In this document: piece after piece, positions 33,881-43,581 of the stretch
Position numbering within the stretch: position 1 is the stretch's first letter
Layout: every line of letters begins with the position of its first letter
NCBI GenBank assembly: GCA_003170275.1
Contig: PNAM01000032.1
Location: 43,560-107,559 of the forward strand
Direction: 5' to 3'
DNA from: Myxococcales bacterium
GTDB lineage: Bacteria; Myxococcota_A; Polyangia; Palsa-1104
Length of the DNA stretch: 64,000 bases
Notes under the pieces: generated by a model
The model's input: the letters and a program-made list of their open reading frames with translations, nothing else
Databases searched by the model: none
Told to the model about the DNA's origin: nothing
Program-made: the position numbers and the translations under genes

Positions 33881-36051
33881 TGTCGCTCGCGCTCGCCGCG
33901 GCCCGTACCGCGTTCGCCAGCGCCGAGGAAGAGGTGCGCCGCGCGGCGGTCGCGCAGCTCACGCCGGCCGAGGAAGAGGTCGACGGTGCGCTCGCGTTTC
34001 TCGTGGAGGCGATGGGCGATCCGAGCTGGCGCGTGCGCAAGGAGGCGGTCACGCGCGCGGCCAGCTGGCCGGATCGCCCGCGCGCCGCGGCCGCGCTCAC
34101 GCTCGCGCTCGCCGAGCCCGACAACGTCGGCCGGCGCAACGCGGCGATCGAGGGCCTGGTGGCGCTCGCGTCGGAGGCGGTGCCCCCGCTGGTCGACGCG
34201 CTCGCGCGCGGCGGGGATCATCGCAAGGTGATGGTGGATACCATCGGGCTGATCGGCGATCCCGCGGGTGCGGCGGCGCTCGAGCCGTTCCTGGGAGATT
34301 CCGATCCGAACGTACGCGTCGCGGCGGCGGAGGCGCTCGGCCTGATCGGCGGTGCGCAGGCGCAGGCGGCGCTGCGCCGGACGTTGGCGGCCGGCTCGGG
34401 CGAGCTGTTGCTCACGCTCGCCGCAGTCGACGGGCTCAACCGCTCGGGCGCGCGCCTGCCGCTGAGCGAGATCGAGCCGTTGCTCGTGCAACCGACGCTG
34501 CGCGCCGCGGCGCTGGAGGCGTTGGCGCGTGGCGGCGATCCGGCCGCGCTGCCGCACATGACCGCCGCTCTGCACGATCCGGCGCGCTCGGTGCGCGAGG
34601 CGGCCACGCGCGCGATCGCCGAGCTGTACGTGCGCGTCGACGAGACCGCGCAGCGGGGCATCCAGCAGCAGATGGCGATCCTGGCCAGGCCGGGGCCGCA
34701 AGGCGGCGCGCCCGCCAAGCACGGCGATCCGGTAGCGGTCGGTGTGGACGCGGTGCAGGCGCTGATCCACGCGCTGCTCGAAGGCACGCTCGAGGTGCAG
34801 GGCGCGGCCGCGATGGTGCTCGGCTTGACCCGCCGGCTGGAGGCAGTGCGGCCGCTCACGCTCGCGCTCGGCGATCCCGAGCTGCGCGACGTGGCGATGC
34901 AGGGGCTGGTGGCGATCGGACCGCAGGGGATCGAAGCGCTGGTCACGCTCGCGCCCGATCTGGAGGGACGGCTGCGCGCGGACGTCTACTCGCTGTTGCC
35001 GCGCTTCGGGCCGACAGCGTCGGAGCCGCGCGTGCAGGCGCTGCTCGGCGAGGCGCTGGGTGACGAGGACGTGGACGCGGCGGCGGGCGCGGCGCAGGCG
35101 CTCGGCGAGGTGGGCGGCCGCGAGGCGCTGGCGCCGCTGTTGCGCGCGCTCGAGCGGGAGGGCCCGGTCGCGCTGGCGGCGGCGACCGCGCTGGGGCGGT
35201 TGGGCGTGCGTCACTACGACGAGGTGCGCATCTTGATTTCGAGCCGCGGGCTGCACGGGCCCGAGGCGCCGATGCTGTGCCGCGTGCTCGGCGCGTGCGG
35301 TCGCGAGGCGGACGCGCCGCTGCTCAAGCAGGCGCTCGGCGCCGAGTCGGCGGCGGTGCGGCGCGCGGCGGCCGAGGCGCTGGCGCTGCTGCCCCTTCCG
35401 GTCAACAGTTCCGTCGAGGTCGACGAGGCGCTGCTGTTCGCGATGGCGGACGAAGTGGCCGAGGTACGCGCGGCGGCTGCACGGGCGCTCGGCGCGCACG
35501 CGGCCAACGTCGGGCCGCAGGCGATCGATGCGCTCGAGCGCGCCGCGCACGATCTCGAGATGGCGGTGCGGGCGGCGGCGGCGCGCGCGCTCGGGGCGTT
35601 GGCGCGCGAGGCGAGCGCGCCGGAGAAGACCAAGGAACGAGCGCGTGCGCTCGCGGTGCTGCGCAAGCTGGCCGAGGCGCCCGAGGCGGTGGCGGCGGTG
35701 CCGGCGCTCGAGGCGCTCGGCGAGATCGGCGAGCCCGCCGACGACGCGCGGCTGATCGCGGCGCTCGACGAGCCCGACGCCGAGATCGTCAAGGCGGCGG
35801 CGCGCGGGCTGGGCTTCCGGCGCTCGGCGATGTCGGCCGCGCGCGCCCGGGAAGCGCTCGATCGCGCGCTCACCGATCGTCGCTGGGACGTGCGACGCGC
35901 GGCGGCGCTGGCGCTCGGCGATCACGGGCCGGCCGCGCATCCGCTCCTGTACGCGCGCCGCACCATCGAAAGAGATCCGCTGGTGCTCGAAGCGCTGGAG
36001 CAGGCGATGAGCGCCGCGATGGGCCGTGCACATGGGCGCCAGTCCGGGTAG
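33880..36051 (+). CDS. HEAT-repeat (PBS-lyase type) protein of the Che operon
   Basis: A 723-residue protein made almost wholly of Ala- and Leu-rich helical repeats of about 30 residues (for example DPSWRVRKEAVTRAA, DSDPNVRVAAAEALGLIGG, EVRAAAARALGAHA). Such alpha-solenoids bind other proteins. It has no signal peptide and is probably cytoplasmic. ATG 33880 shares a base with the stop of the previous gene. Its position inside a che operon suggests a scaffold for CheR/CheB or for the output of the array. Confidence 0.85.
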   Translation: MSLALAAARTAFASAEEEVRRAAVAQLTPAEEEVDGALAFLVEAMGDPSWRVRKEAVTRAASWPDRPRAAAALTLALAEPDNVGRRNAAIEGLVALASEAVPPLVDALARGGDHRKVMVDTIGLIGDPAGAAALEPFLGDSDPNVRVAAAEALGLIGGAQAQAALRRTLAAGSGELLLTLAAVDGLNRSGARLPLSEIEPLLVQPTLRAAALEALARGGDPAALPHMTAALHDPARSVREAATRAIAELYVRVDETAQRGIQQQMAILARPGPQGGAPAKHGDPVAVGVDAVQALIHALLEGTLEVQGAAAMVLGLTRRLEAVRPLTLALGDPELRDVAMQGLVAIGPQGIEALVTLAPDLEGRLRADVYSLLPRFGPTASEPRVQALLGEALGDEDVDAAAGAAQALGEVGGREALAPLLRALEREGPVALAAATALGRLGVRHYDEVRILISSRGLHGPEAPMLCRVLGACGREADAPLLKQALGAESAAVRRAAAEALALLPLPVNSSVEVDEALLFAMADEVAEVRAAAARALGAHAANVGPQAIDALERAAHDLEMAVRAAAARALGALAREASAPEKTKERARALAVLRKLAEAPEAVAAVPALEALGEIGEPADDARLIAALDEPDAEIVKAAARGLGFRRSAMSAARAREALDRALTDRRWDVRRAAALALGDHGPAAHPLLYARRTIERDPLVLEALEQAMSAAMGRAHGRQSG

Positions 36052-36061
36052 TGCACGAGTG

Positions 36062-36910
36062 GTGAACCCCACGCCCGATCGCCTGCTGTCGCGCGACGTC
36101 TTCCGGCTGTTGCGCGATCTGATCTACGACTACTGCGGCATCTTCTTCGAGGACGACGCCGCGTACCTCATCCAGCGGCGCCTCTTGCCGCGCGTCGAGA
36201 CGCTCTCGCTCGCCGACTTCAACGACTACTATCGCTATCTGCGCTCGGTCAGCCCCGAGGCGCGCCGCGCGGAATTGGAAGAGATCGTCGAGCGGGTCAC
36301 CACCAACGAGACCTACTTCTTCCGCGAGAGCTACCAGCTGGATGCGTTCCGGCTGGAGATCCTGCCCGAGCTGTTCGCGCGCCGCCCGCGCGGCAAGCGC
36401 CTGACGGTGTGGTCCGCCGGCTGCGCGTCGGGCGAAGAGGCCTATACCATCGCCATCCTGATCCAGGAGGCGGGGCTGTTCGCCGACTGGGACGTGCGCG
36501 TGTTCGGGTCCGACATTTCGCGCAAGGTGCTGCAGATCGCGCGCAAGGGCATCTACGGCCGCGCGTCGTTCCGCACCACCGAGCCGCGGGTGCAGCGCCG
36601 CTACTTCCGCGAGGCCGACGGCAAGCACCAGGTGCGCGACGAGCTCAAACAGCAGGTCTCGTTCGGCCAGATCAACCTGTTCGACGAGCCGATGACCATG
36701 TTGGTGGGCGAGGTCGACGTCATCTTCTGCCGCAACGTGCTCATCTACTTCGATCAGGCGTCGCGCAAGCGCGTGATCGATACGCTCTATCGCAAGCTCA
36801 GCAAAGGGGGGTATCTTCTCCTCGGGCATTCGGAGTCGTTGATCAACCTGACCACCGCCTTCGAGCTCGTGCATCTCAAGAACGACATGGTGTACCGAAA
36901 ACCCACGTAG
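36062..36910 (+). CDS. cheR: Chemotaxis protein methyltransferase CheR
   Basis: SAM-dependent methylation of receptor glutamates. It has about 282 residues, with an N-terminal helical domain (about 5-75) and the catalytic domain: VTTNETYFFRE, the SAM loop VWSAGCASGEEAYTIAI, GSDISRKVLQIARKG, and DVIFCRNVLIYFD. GTG 36062 is preferred since the family start lies near it; GTG 36026 and ATG 36032 would overlap the HEAT gene. cheB follows 8 nt downstream of the stop. Confidence 0.93.
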   Translation: MNPTPDRLLSRDVFRLLRDLIYDYCGIFFEDDAAYLIQRRLLPRVETLSLADFNDYYRYLRSVSPEARRAELEEIVERVTTNETYFFRESYQLDAFRLEILPELFARRPRGKRLTVWSAGCASGEEAYTIAILIQEAGLFADWDVRVFGSDISRKVLQIARKGIYGRASFRTTEPRVQRRYFREADGKHQVRDELKQQVSFGQINLFDEPMTMLVGEVDVIFCRNVLIYFDQASRKRVIDTLYRKLSKGGYLLLGHSESLINLTTAFELVHLKNDMVYRKPT

Positions 36911-36918
36911 TGGTGACG

Positions 36919-38016
36919 ATGGCCGAGACGAAACCCATTCGCGTGCTGGTGATCGATGACTCGGCGTTCAACCGCCAGACCATCAGCGCCATCCTCGAGG
37001 GCAACCCGGGCATCCAGGTGATCGGGCGCGCCGGCGACGGCGAGGAGGGGCTCAAGCTGGCGTTCCAGCTTTCGCCCGACGTGATCACGCTCGATCTCGA
37101 GATGCCCAAGATGGACGGCTTCTCGTTCCTGCGGCTGCTCATGTCCAAACAGCCCACGCCGGTGATCGTGATCTCCGGATACGCGACGCGCGAGAACGTG
37201 TTCAAGGCGCTCGAGCTGGGCGCGCTCGACTTCGTGGCCAAGCCGTCGCGCACCATCAGCTCGGAGCTGCGCAGCATCAAGGACGAGCTGTTGCAGAAGG
37301 TCGCGCTGGTGACCAAGCTGCGCATGGTCAGCCTGACCGATCGCGCGGCGCGCACGCGGCAGGCGGGCACCATGTCGGGCGCGCACCGCATCGTCTCGCC
37401 CGACCCGCCGTCGGCGCCGCCGTCGCGCAAGGAGGGGCTGGCCCCGCCGCGGCTGGTGGCGATCGGCGCGTCGACGGGCGGGCCGCCCGCGATCAACCAG
37501 ATCCTGGCCACGCTCGACCCGTCGCTGCTGGTCGGCCTGGTGATCACGCAGCACATGCCTGCCAAGTTCACCAAGGCGTTCGCCGAGCGGCTCGATCGCA
37601 CCACGCCGTGGCGCGTGCGCGAAGCCGAGAGCGGCGACACGGTGACGGTCGGCTCGGCGCTGATCGCGCCCGGCTCGGGCTCGATGATCTTGCGCAAGGA
37701 GGGCGGGCAGCTCAAGGTCGAGATCCAGGCGCCCGACCCGAGCGATCGGTTCGTCCCGTCGGTGGACAAGATGCTCGAGTCGGCGGCGCGCGCGATGGGC
37801 GCCGACGCGCTGGCGATCATCCTCACCGGCATGGGCGGCGACGGCGGCAAGGGCGTGCGCGCGATCAAGGGCGCCGGCGGCCGCGTGTTCGCCGAGGCGC
37901 CCGAGACCGCGGTGATCTTCGGCATGCCGCAAGAGGCGATCGCCACCGGGATGGTCGACGACGTGGTGCCGCTGGGCGGAATGGTCGACGCGATCGCGAG
38001 GTTTGGAAAGAAGTGA
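36919..38016 (+). CDS. cheB: Chemotaxis methylesterase CheB
   Basis: A response-regulator methylesterase that removes methyl groups from receptors. It has 365 residues. The receiver is complete (VIDDSAFNR, Asp59 in TLDLEMPKMDG, VAKPS). The linker (about 140-175) leads to the esterase with the triad Ser185 (IGASTGGPPA), His212 (TQHMPAKFT) and Asp308 (TGMGGDGG). The presence of CheR and CheB implies methylated receptors encoded elsewhere. Confidence 0.95.
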   Translation: MAETKPIRVLVIDDSAFNRQTISAILEGNPGIQVIGRAGDGEEGLKLAFQLSPDVITLDLEMPKMDGFSFLRLLMSKQPTPVIVISGYATRENVFKALELGALDFVAKPSRTISSELRSIKDELLQKVALVTKLRMVSLTDRAARTRQAGTMSGAHRIVSPDPPSAPPSRKEGLAPPRLVAIGASTGGPPAINQILATLDPSLLVGLVITQHMPAKFTKAFAERLDRTTPWRVREAESGDTVTVGSALIAPGSGSMILRKEGGQLKVEIQAPDPSDRFVPSVDKMLESAARAMGADALAIILTGMGGDGGKGVRAIKGAGGRVFAEAPETAVIFGMPQEAIATGMVDDVVPLGGMVDAIARFGKK

Positions 38017-38032
38017 TATCCTTTCAGCGCTG

Positions 38033-38905
38033 ATGTCCAAATCAGACGAGAAAGCCCCGGCCCCACCCGAGCCGCCCGATCTGGCGGCGTCGAAGCGCGA
38101 GTTCATCGAGACGTTCTTCAAGCGCGGGGCGGAGTTTACCGAAGAGCTGATGCGCGAGAACGAGCGGCTGCGCTACCGCGTGGTGCAGCTCGAGGAAGAG
38201 GTCAAGTCGCTGGGCGCGGGAGACCGGCCGGGCTCGGCGCAGGGCTCGTTGCGCGAGCTGGTGGCGCGCATCGAGGCGCTCGAGCACGAGCGCACGCAGC
38301 TGCTCAAGCGCTACGAGGGCGTCTCGACGACCAGCCAGGACCTCAACGCGCGCTTTCACGAGATCGAGCGCGAGAACAACAACCTGGCCAACCTGTACGT
38401 CGCCTCGTTCCAGCTGCACTCGACGGTCGATCTGCGCGACGTCACGCAGATCATCCTCGAGATCCTGCTCAACTTCGTCGGCGCCAAGACCTTCGCCATC
38501 CAGCTCCTCGACGAGGAGCGCGGCCGGCTGCGCACGCTGGCGGCCGAGGGCATCGAGCGCGGCAAGGTGCCCGAGCCCTCCATCAAAGAGGTCAAGGAGG
38601 CCAAGGACGGCAAGCTCGCCCAGGTGCTCGCCTCGGGGCAGCCGTTCTTCGACGAGGCGCGCTTCTCGGCCCGCGCGGATCTGGCGCGCCCGGTGATATT
38701 GGTTCCGCTGCGTATCCGCGAGCGAGTCGTGGGCGTGCTGGTCATCTGGGATCTCCTGCAGCAGAAAACGGCGCTGCAGGAAGTGGACTATGAGCTGTTC
38801 AATCTTCTCGGCGCCCATGCCGCCTCTGCGCTTCAAGGGGCAAAGCTGACGGCCGAGCTCGAAGGACGACCGCCGGCGCTGTGGGCCGCGGTCGACCTGG
38901 TGTAG
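38033..38905 (+). CDS. Coiled-coil GAF-domain protein
   Basis: A 290-residue protein with a charged coiled coil (about 25-120, rich in E, R, L) and a GAF domain (about 120-275; VDLRDVTQIILEILLNFVGAKTFAIQLLDEE). No output domain is visible. GAF domains bind small molecules or serve as dimerisation modules. Its place between cheB and a CheY-like gene suggests it feeds signals into, or organises, the array in place of a chemoreceptor. Confidence 0.8.
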   Translation: MSKSDEKAPAPPEPPDLAASKREFIETFFKRGAEFTEELMRENERLRYRVVQLEEEVKSLGAGDRPGSAQGSLRELVARIEALEHERTQLLKRYEGVSTTSQDLNARFHEIERENNNLANLYVASFQLHSTVDLRDVTQIILEILLNFVGAKTFAIQLLDEERGRLRTLAAEGIERGKVPEPSIKEVKEAKDGKLAQVLASGQPFFDEARFSARADLARPVILVPLRIRERVVGVLVIWDLLQQKTALQEVDYELFNLLGAHAASALQGAKLTAELEGRPPALWAAVDLV

Positions 38906-38908
38906 CCG

Positions 38909-39280
38909 ATGCCGACCGCGCTGGTAGTCGAAGACAGTCCCACGATGCGGCAGCTGATCGTGTTCGCGCTGCACCGCATCAAGGGGCTCACGGTGGTGGA
39001 AGCCGACGATGGCGTCGATGCGCTGCGCAAGCTCTCGGCGCAGAAGCTCGACATCATCCTCACCGACATCAACATGCCGATCATGGACGGCCTGAAGCTC
39101 GTCAAGCGCGTGCGCTCCGACGAGGTGCTCAAGGGCATCCCGATCATCATCATCACCACCGAAGGCGCCGATGAGGATCGGCAGCGGGCGCTCGCGCTCG
39201 GAGCCAACGCGTACATCACCAAGCCGATCCAGGCGCCGCAGGTGATCGCCAAGGTCAAAGAGCTCCTGAAGATCGCGTAG
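38909..39280 (+). CDS. CheY-like single-domain response regulator
   Basis: A 123-residue receiver with VVEDSPTMR, phospho-acceptor Asp53 (ILTDINMPIMDGLKL), IITTEG and YITKPI. It is the last gene of the Che operon, 3 nt after the GAF gene. It is distinct from the receiver at the operon's start, so the system has two diffusible phosphate acceptors. Confidence 0.9.
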   Translation: MPTALVVEDSPTMRQLIVFALHRIKGLTVVEADDGVDALRKLSAQKLDIILTDINMPIMDGLKLVKRVRSDEVLKGIPIIIITTEGADEDRQRALALGANAYITKPIQAPQVIAKVKELLKIA

Positions 39281-39288
39281 TTGTCAAA

Positions 39289-39329
39289 AAAGTTAAAAAG
39301 TTAAGTCCGCTCGTTATCCGTGATAGCGG
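39289..39329 (+). repeat. Dispersed repeat, copy A
   Basis: Begins AAAGTTAAAAAGTTAAGTCC and continues to GTTATCCGTGATAGCGG. The first 33 nt are identical to 58273-58305, and the next eight differ at two positions. It lies between the last che gene and the Xer-type recombinase. Confidence 0.85.
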
Positions 39330-39335
39330 TTGAGG

Positions 39336-40235
39336 ATGGCGCTTTCGCTGGATGCTGCGATCGACGTCTATCTCGACCATGTGAAGATCGAGCGGGGGTT
39401 GGCGCGCAATACGGTCGAGGCGTATGGGCGGGACCTGAGCAAGTTCCGGCGGTTTTGTGTGACGCAGCGGGTGGAGGAGGCGACCGGGGTCGAGCCGCGG
39501 CACCTGCTCGGGTACCTGGTGACGCTGGCGAAGGGCAAGCTGGCGGTGCGCTCGCAGGCGCGCAATCTGGTCGCGCTGCGCGGGCTGTTCAAGCACCTGC
39601 GCGCCGAGCGCTACGTCGAGCGCGATCCGACCGCCGACCTCGAGCTGCCGCGCGTGGGGCGGCCGTTGCCCGAGGTGCTCACGCTCGACGAGGTGGAGCG
39701 CCTCTTGGCGATGCCGCCGGTGAAACACGCGCGCGGGCTGCGCGACGCGGCCATGCTCGAGACGCTGTACGCGACCGGCCTGCGCGTCTCGGAGCTGGTC
39801 GCGCTCAAGCTCGCCGACGTGAACCTCGGCGAAGGCTATCTGTCGACCATGGGAAAAGGACGAAAGCAGCGGCTGGTCCCGCTCGGCGCCCAGGCGCGCG
39901 CGCGCATCGAGGAGTATCTGGCCAACGCGCGCGCGAGCTTCGACCACGGCCGCAACGCGCCCGCCCTGTTCCTCACCCACCACGGGCGCGCGATGACCCG
40001 CCAGGGATTCTGGAAGCTGCTCGCCGGCTACGCGCGCGCCGCGGGGATCCGGAAGCGGATCTCCCCGCACAAGCTGCGCCACTCGTTCGCCACCCATCTG
40101 CTCGAGCGGGGCGCGGATCTGCGCGCGGTGCAGGCGATGCTCGGACACGCGGACATCGGCACGACCCAGATCTACACGCACCTGTCGAAGAGCCGCCTCA
40201 AGGAGATCTACAAGCTCCATCATCCAAGGGCGTGA
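39336..40235 (+). CDS. xerD: XerC/XerD-type tyrosine recombinase
   Basis: Site-specific recombinase that resolves chromosome dimers at dif. It has 299 residues: an N-terminal SAM-like DNA-binding domain (about 1-95), then a catalytic domain with all six residues: Arg150 (ATGLRVSEL), Lys174 (GKGRKQR), His245 and Arg248 ([10 protein letters not shown]), His271 ([10 protein letters not shown]) and Tyr280. XerC and XerD cannot be told apart safely here. A repeat copy lies just upstream. The nearby scpA/scpB genes share a role in chromosome segregation. Confidence 0.9.
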   Translation: MALSLDAAIDVYLDHVKIERGLARNTVEAYGRDLSKFRRFCVTQRVEEATGVEPRHLLGYLVTLAKGKLAVRSQARNLVALRGLFKHLRAERYVERDPTADLELPRVGRPLPEVLTLDEVERLLAMPPVKHARGLRDAAMLETLYATGLRVSELVALKLADVNLGEGYLSTMGKGRKQRLVPLGAQARARIEEYLANARASFDHGRNAPALFLTHHGRAMTRQGFWKLLAGYARAAGIRKRISPHKLRHSFATHLLERGADLRAVQAMLGHADIGTTQIYTHLSKSRLKEIYKLHHPRA

Positions 40236-40271
40236 TCTGATTCCCCTCTGGTAAAATCGTCATCTCCCCGA

Positions 40272-40277
40272 CATAAT
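40272..40277 (+). promoter_or_regulatory. -10-like box before the M50 protease gene
   Basis: CATAAT ends 10 nt before ATG 40288. A second candidate, TAAAAT, lies 20 nt further upstream. There is no Shine-Dalgarno sequence before the ATG. Confidence 0.3.
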
Positions 40278-40287
40278 CGCCAGCGCA

Positions 40288-40980
40288 ATGGACCCCGAGC
40301 TGATGCTCCACGTTCGCGATGGGATGGTGTATCTCCTCGCGCTCATCTTGAGCATTTGCGTGCACGAGTTCGGGCACGCCTGGGTAGCGGACAAGTTCGG
40401 AGATCCGTTGCCGAAGTCGCAGGGGAGGGTGACCCTGAACCCGATCGCGCACATCGATCCGATCGGCACGCTGTTCTTGCCGATCCTGGGGTTCGTGATC
40501 TCCATTAATGATCCCGCGGTGGGGGCCCGGATTCTCGGGTGGGGCAAGCCGGTTCAGGTCAGCCTGTCGCCGCGCTCGATGAGCCGCAAGTTCACCATTC
40601 GCACGCTGCACCTGTTCATCGCCGCGGCGGGGCCGGGGATGAACATCCTGTTCGCGATCGTCCTGTCCGGCGTGTTCCTGGCGCTGGCGAACTTTGGCGC
40701 GGGAAAGATGCTCCAGCTGGCCATGCCGGTCGCCTACATCATCCAGATGAACATCGGGCTGGCGTTCTTCAACCTGATCCCGTGCCCTCCGCTCGACGGC
40801 GGCGCGATCTTGAAGGGCATCCTGCCGCGCAACCTCGACTACATCAACGACGCTCTCGAGAAATATGGCTTCATGATCCTGTTCGCGCTGCTCATGACCG
40901 GCGCGCTCCGGTACTTCATGATCCCGGCGCGGTTCGTCTCCGAGTTGTGGGTCAATCAACTCATTGGTTGGGTGCGGTGA
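40288..40980 (+). CDS. Site-2-protease family (M50) membrane metalloprotease
   Basis: A 230-residue integral membrane protein. The zinc motif HEFGH (26-30) lies in the first helix and the third ligand in PCPPLDGG (near 168), the short S2P form without PDZ domain (M50B, FtsEX- or SpoIVFB-like). About five to six hydrophobic segments are seen. It cleaves substrates within the membrane; the substrate is unknown. It overlaps scpA by 4 nt, a pairing seen in several delta-proteobacteria. Confidence 0.9.
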   Translation: MDPELMLHVRDGMVYLLALILSICVHEFGHAWVADKFGDPLPKSQGRVTLNPIAHIDPIGTLFLPILGFVISINDPAVGARILGWGKPVQVSLSPRSMSRKFTIRTLHLFIAAAGPGMNILFAIVLSGVFLALANFGAGKMLQLAMPVAYIIQMNIGLAFFNLIPCPPLDGGAILKGILPRNLDYINDALEKYGFMILFALLMTGALRYFMIPARFVSELWVNQLIGWVR

Positions 40981-41828
40981 GCGAAGAATTCACAGATGAT
41001 CTGAGTGCCTACAAGGTCGAGCTGCCCGAGTTCGAGGGCCCGCTCGATCTGCTGCTCCACCTCGTCAAGAAGCACGAGCTGAGCATCGTCGACATCCCTG
41101 TAGCGTTCATCACCGATCAGTACCTGCGGATGATCGACCTGATGCGGCAGCTCAACCTCGACGTGGCGGGCGAGTACCTGCTGATGGCGGCGACCTTGTG
41201 CCACCTGAAGTCGCGCGAGCTGGTGCCGCCCGACCCGAACGAGCTCGCGCTCGACGACGCCGAGGACGACGAGGATGGGCTCGATCCGCGCCAGGAGCTG
41301 ATCCGCCGGCTGCTCGAGTACCAGAAGTACAAGCAGGCCGCGGCGCAGCTCGGCGATCGGCCGGTGATGGGCCGCAACGTGTGGCCGCGCGGCGCCAAGG
41401 CCGAGGACGTGGCCGGCATGCACGCGCTGCCCGGCGGCGCGCCGTTGGCCGAGGTGCCGGTGATCTCGCTGATCGAGTGCCTCGAGCGCGTGCTGTCGCG
41501 CGCCAAGGTGCAGTTCACGCACGACGTGGTGGTCGACCGCATCTCGATCACCGACAAGATCAACGAGCTGGTCGATCGCCTGGAGCAGGAAGGGTCGTTC
41601 ACCTTCGAGTCGTGCTTCGGGTTCGTCAGCGCCAACGAGCCGGTCATGCAGGTCAAGCACGGGGTGGTGGTGACCTTCCTCGCCATCCTCGAGATGACGC
41701 GCGTCAAGATGGTGCGCTTGACCCAGGCCGAGGAGCGCGGGGTCATCTACATCACGCGCGCCGCCGCGGACGATCTGAAGACGCAAGCGGCGGAGATCAT
41801 CAAGAAGAGCGACGAGGAGTACAAGTGA
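40977..41828 (+). CDS. scpA: Segregation and condensation protein A
   Basis: The kleisin of the SMC-ScpAB condensin. It has 283 residues: the N-terminal [20 protein letters not shown] binds the SMC neck, [17 protein letters not shown] follows, and a C-terminal winged helix binds the SMC cap. An acidic spacer ([11 protein letters not shown]) lies in the middle. The GTG start overlaps the protease stop, and the 3' end overlaps scpB by 4 nt. Confidence 0.93.
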   Translation: MSEEFTDDLSAYKVELPEFEGPLDLLLHLVKKHELSIVDIPVAFITDQYLRMIDLMRQLNLDVAGEYLLMAATLCHLKSRELVPPDPNELALDDAEDDEDGLDPRQELIRRLLEYQKYKQAAAQLGDRPVMGRNVWPRGAKAEDVAGMHALPGGAPLAEVPVISLIECLERVLSRAKVQFTHDVVVDRISITDKINELVDRLEQEGSFTFESCFGFVSANEPVMQVKHGVVVTFLAILEMTRVKMVRLTQAEERGVIYITRAAADDLKTQAAEIIKKSDEEYK

Positions 41829-42802
41829 GCGAGCCGGAGGACGAGAAGCCGGGCGATTTTTCGGAAGAAGAGACCACCGATGCGTTCGCCGAGAACGAGC
41901 CGACCCATGCGTCGCGGCCGCCGGTGAAGAAAGAGGAGCTGCCTGGTGATCTGCCGGCGGAGGAGCTCAGCGCCGGGTTCGACGTGTCGGCGGTGGACGA
42001 CGCCGGATCGCTCCCCGAAGATCCGGCGGCACCCGAGGCTGCGGCCGCGCCGGAGGGGTTCACGTCGCCGCGCCTGGAGTCGATCGTCGAGAGTCTGCTG
42101 TTTGCCGCCGACAAGCCGCTGACCCTGAAGGCGATGGGCGAGCTGATCGGGGAGGGCGATCTCGGCAAGGTACGCGAGGCGGTGGCGTCGATCGAGAGCG
42201 CCTACCTTGCGCGCGGCGTCCAGCTCCACCCGGTGGCGGGCGGCTATCAGTTTCGCACGCACCCCGACAACGCGCGCTGGGTGCAGAAGCTGCTCGCGTC
42301 CAAGCCGGTGCGCCTCACCCGTCAGCAGCTCGAGACGCTGGCGATCGTCTCGTATCGCCAGCCGATCACGCGGCCCGAGATCGATCAGATCCGCGGCGTC
42401 GACTCGGGCGGCACGCTCAAGACGCTGATGGATCGCTCGCTGATCCGCATCCTCGGCAAGAAAGAGGAGCCAGGGCGGCCGATGCTGTACGGGACCACCA
42501 AGGACTTCCTGGAGTTCTTCAACCTGTCCGATCTGAAGGATCTGCCGACGCTGCGCGAGTTCCACGAGCTCACCGAAGAGCACCAGGCGCAGGTCGCGGC
42601 GCTGGAGAGCGTCGCACCGGAAGGATCACTCGATCGCGACGGCGACGAAGAAGCGCGCCTGCACGAAGCGGCCTCGAAGCCGCTCGAGCGGATGACGCTC
42701 ACCGCGCCGCCCGAGGACGCCGCCGAGCTGGATGAGATCGAGCGCCTGATCACCACCGCGGGTTCGAAGCCCGCGCCCGACAAAGAGACCTCCGAAACCT
42801 AG
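41825..42802 (+). CDS. scpB: Segregation and condensation protein B, extended
   Basis: The ScpB partner of the SMC complex. The core of two winged helices spans about 80-245 ([42 protein letters not shown] and [21 protein letters not shown]). At 325 residues it is clearly longer than the usual about 200: an acidic, Pro/Ala-rich N-terminal tail of about 80 residues and an acidic C-terminal tail of about 75 are added. The GTG start overlaps scpA (GTGA), and rluB starts right after the stop. Confidence 0.92.
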   Translation: MSEPEDEKPGDFSEEETTDAFAENEPTHASRPPVKKEELPGDLPAEELSAGFDVSAVDDAGSLPEDPAAPEAAAAPEGFTSPRLESIVESLLFAADKPLTLKAMGELIGEGDLGKVREAVASIESAYLARGVQLHPVAGGYQFRTHPDNARWVQKLLASKPVRLTRQQLETLAIVSYRQPITRPEIDQIRGVDSGGTLKTLMDRSLIRILGKKEEPGRPMLYGTTKDFLEFFNLSDLKDLPTLREFHELTEEHQAQVAALESVAPEGSLDRDGDEEARLHEAASKPLERMTLTAPPEDAAELDEIERLITTAGSKPAPDKETSET

Positions 42803-43558
42803 ATGGAGATGAGACTGCAGCGCTTCCTCGCGCAGGCCGGCGTGGCCTCCCGGCGCAAGTCCGAGGAGCTGATCACCGCCGGCCGCGTGCGCGTGAACGG
42901 CAAGGTGGTCACCGAGCTGGGGACCAAGGTCGATCCGCGCAAGGACCAGGTGGTGGTCGGCGATCGCCATCTGTCGGCCGAGCAGCACGTCTATCTGCTG
43001 CTGCACAAGCCCAAGGGGTACGTGACCACGCTGTCGGATCCGGAGGGCCGCCCGACGGTGATGGAGCTGGTGAAGAACGTCGGCGTGCGCCTCTACCCGG
43101 TCGGGCGCCTCGACTACAACACCGAGGGCGTGCTCCTGCTCACCAACGACGGCGATCTGGCGCACGCGCTGATGCACCCGTCGGGCGAGGTGGAGAAGAC
43201 CTACCACGTGAAGCTGCGCGGCATGGCCGGCCCCGACGTGCTCGACGCGTTCAAGAAGGGCGTGACGCTCGACGACGGCACCCTGACCGCGCCGGCCAAG
43301 GTGACCGATCTCGGCAAGGCCGGCGACGGCAACAACAGCTGGCTGGAAGTGACCATCCACGAGGGCAAGAACCGCCAGATCCACCGCATGGCCGAGTCGC
43401 TCGGCTACCAGGTCGCCAAGCTGCAGCGCGTGCGCTACGCCGGGATCGAGCTGGGCTCGCTCAAGCTCGGCAGCTACCGTGCGCTGGTCGACCGCGAGCT
43501 CGAATCGATCCGCAAGGTCGCCAAGCTCAAGCCCAAACGCACCGGCCGCCGCAAATAG
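42803..43558 (+). CDS. rluB: RluB/RsuA-family pseudouridine synthase
   Basis: Modifies uridine in 23S (RluB-type) or 16S rRNA. It has 251 residues, with an N-terminal S4 RNA-binding domain (RLQRFLAQAGVASRRKSEEL) and a catalytic domain with Asp in VGRLDYNTEGVLLLTNDG, plus the KNRQIHRM motif. The C-terminus is basic. The scpA-scpB-rluB order is common in many bacteria. Confidence 0.92.
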   Translation: MEMRLQRFLAQAGVASRRKSEELITAGRVRVNGKVVTELGTKVDPRKDQVVVGDRHLSAEQHVYLLLHKPKGYVTTLSDPEGRPTVMELVKNVGVRLYPVGRLDYNTEGVLLLTNDGDLAHALMHPSGEVEKTYHVKLRGMAGPDVLDAFKKGVTLDDGTLTAPAKVTDLGKAGDGNNSWLEVTIHEGKNRQIHRMAESLGYQVAKLQRVRYAGIELGSLKLGSYRALVDRELESIRKVAKLKPKRTGRRK

Positions 43559-43567
43559 GTTTCGTGG

Positions 43568-43573
43568 TACTTT
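43568..43573 (+). promoter_or_regulatory. Extended -10-like box before the BMC-like gene
   Basis: TGGTACTTT (43565-43573) matches an extended -10 (TGnTAnnnT). It ends 8 nt before ATG 43582, and no Shine-Dalgarno sequence is present. Confidence 0.35.
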
Positions 43574-43581
43574 CCGCGGCC

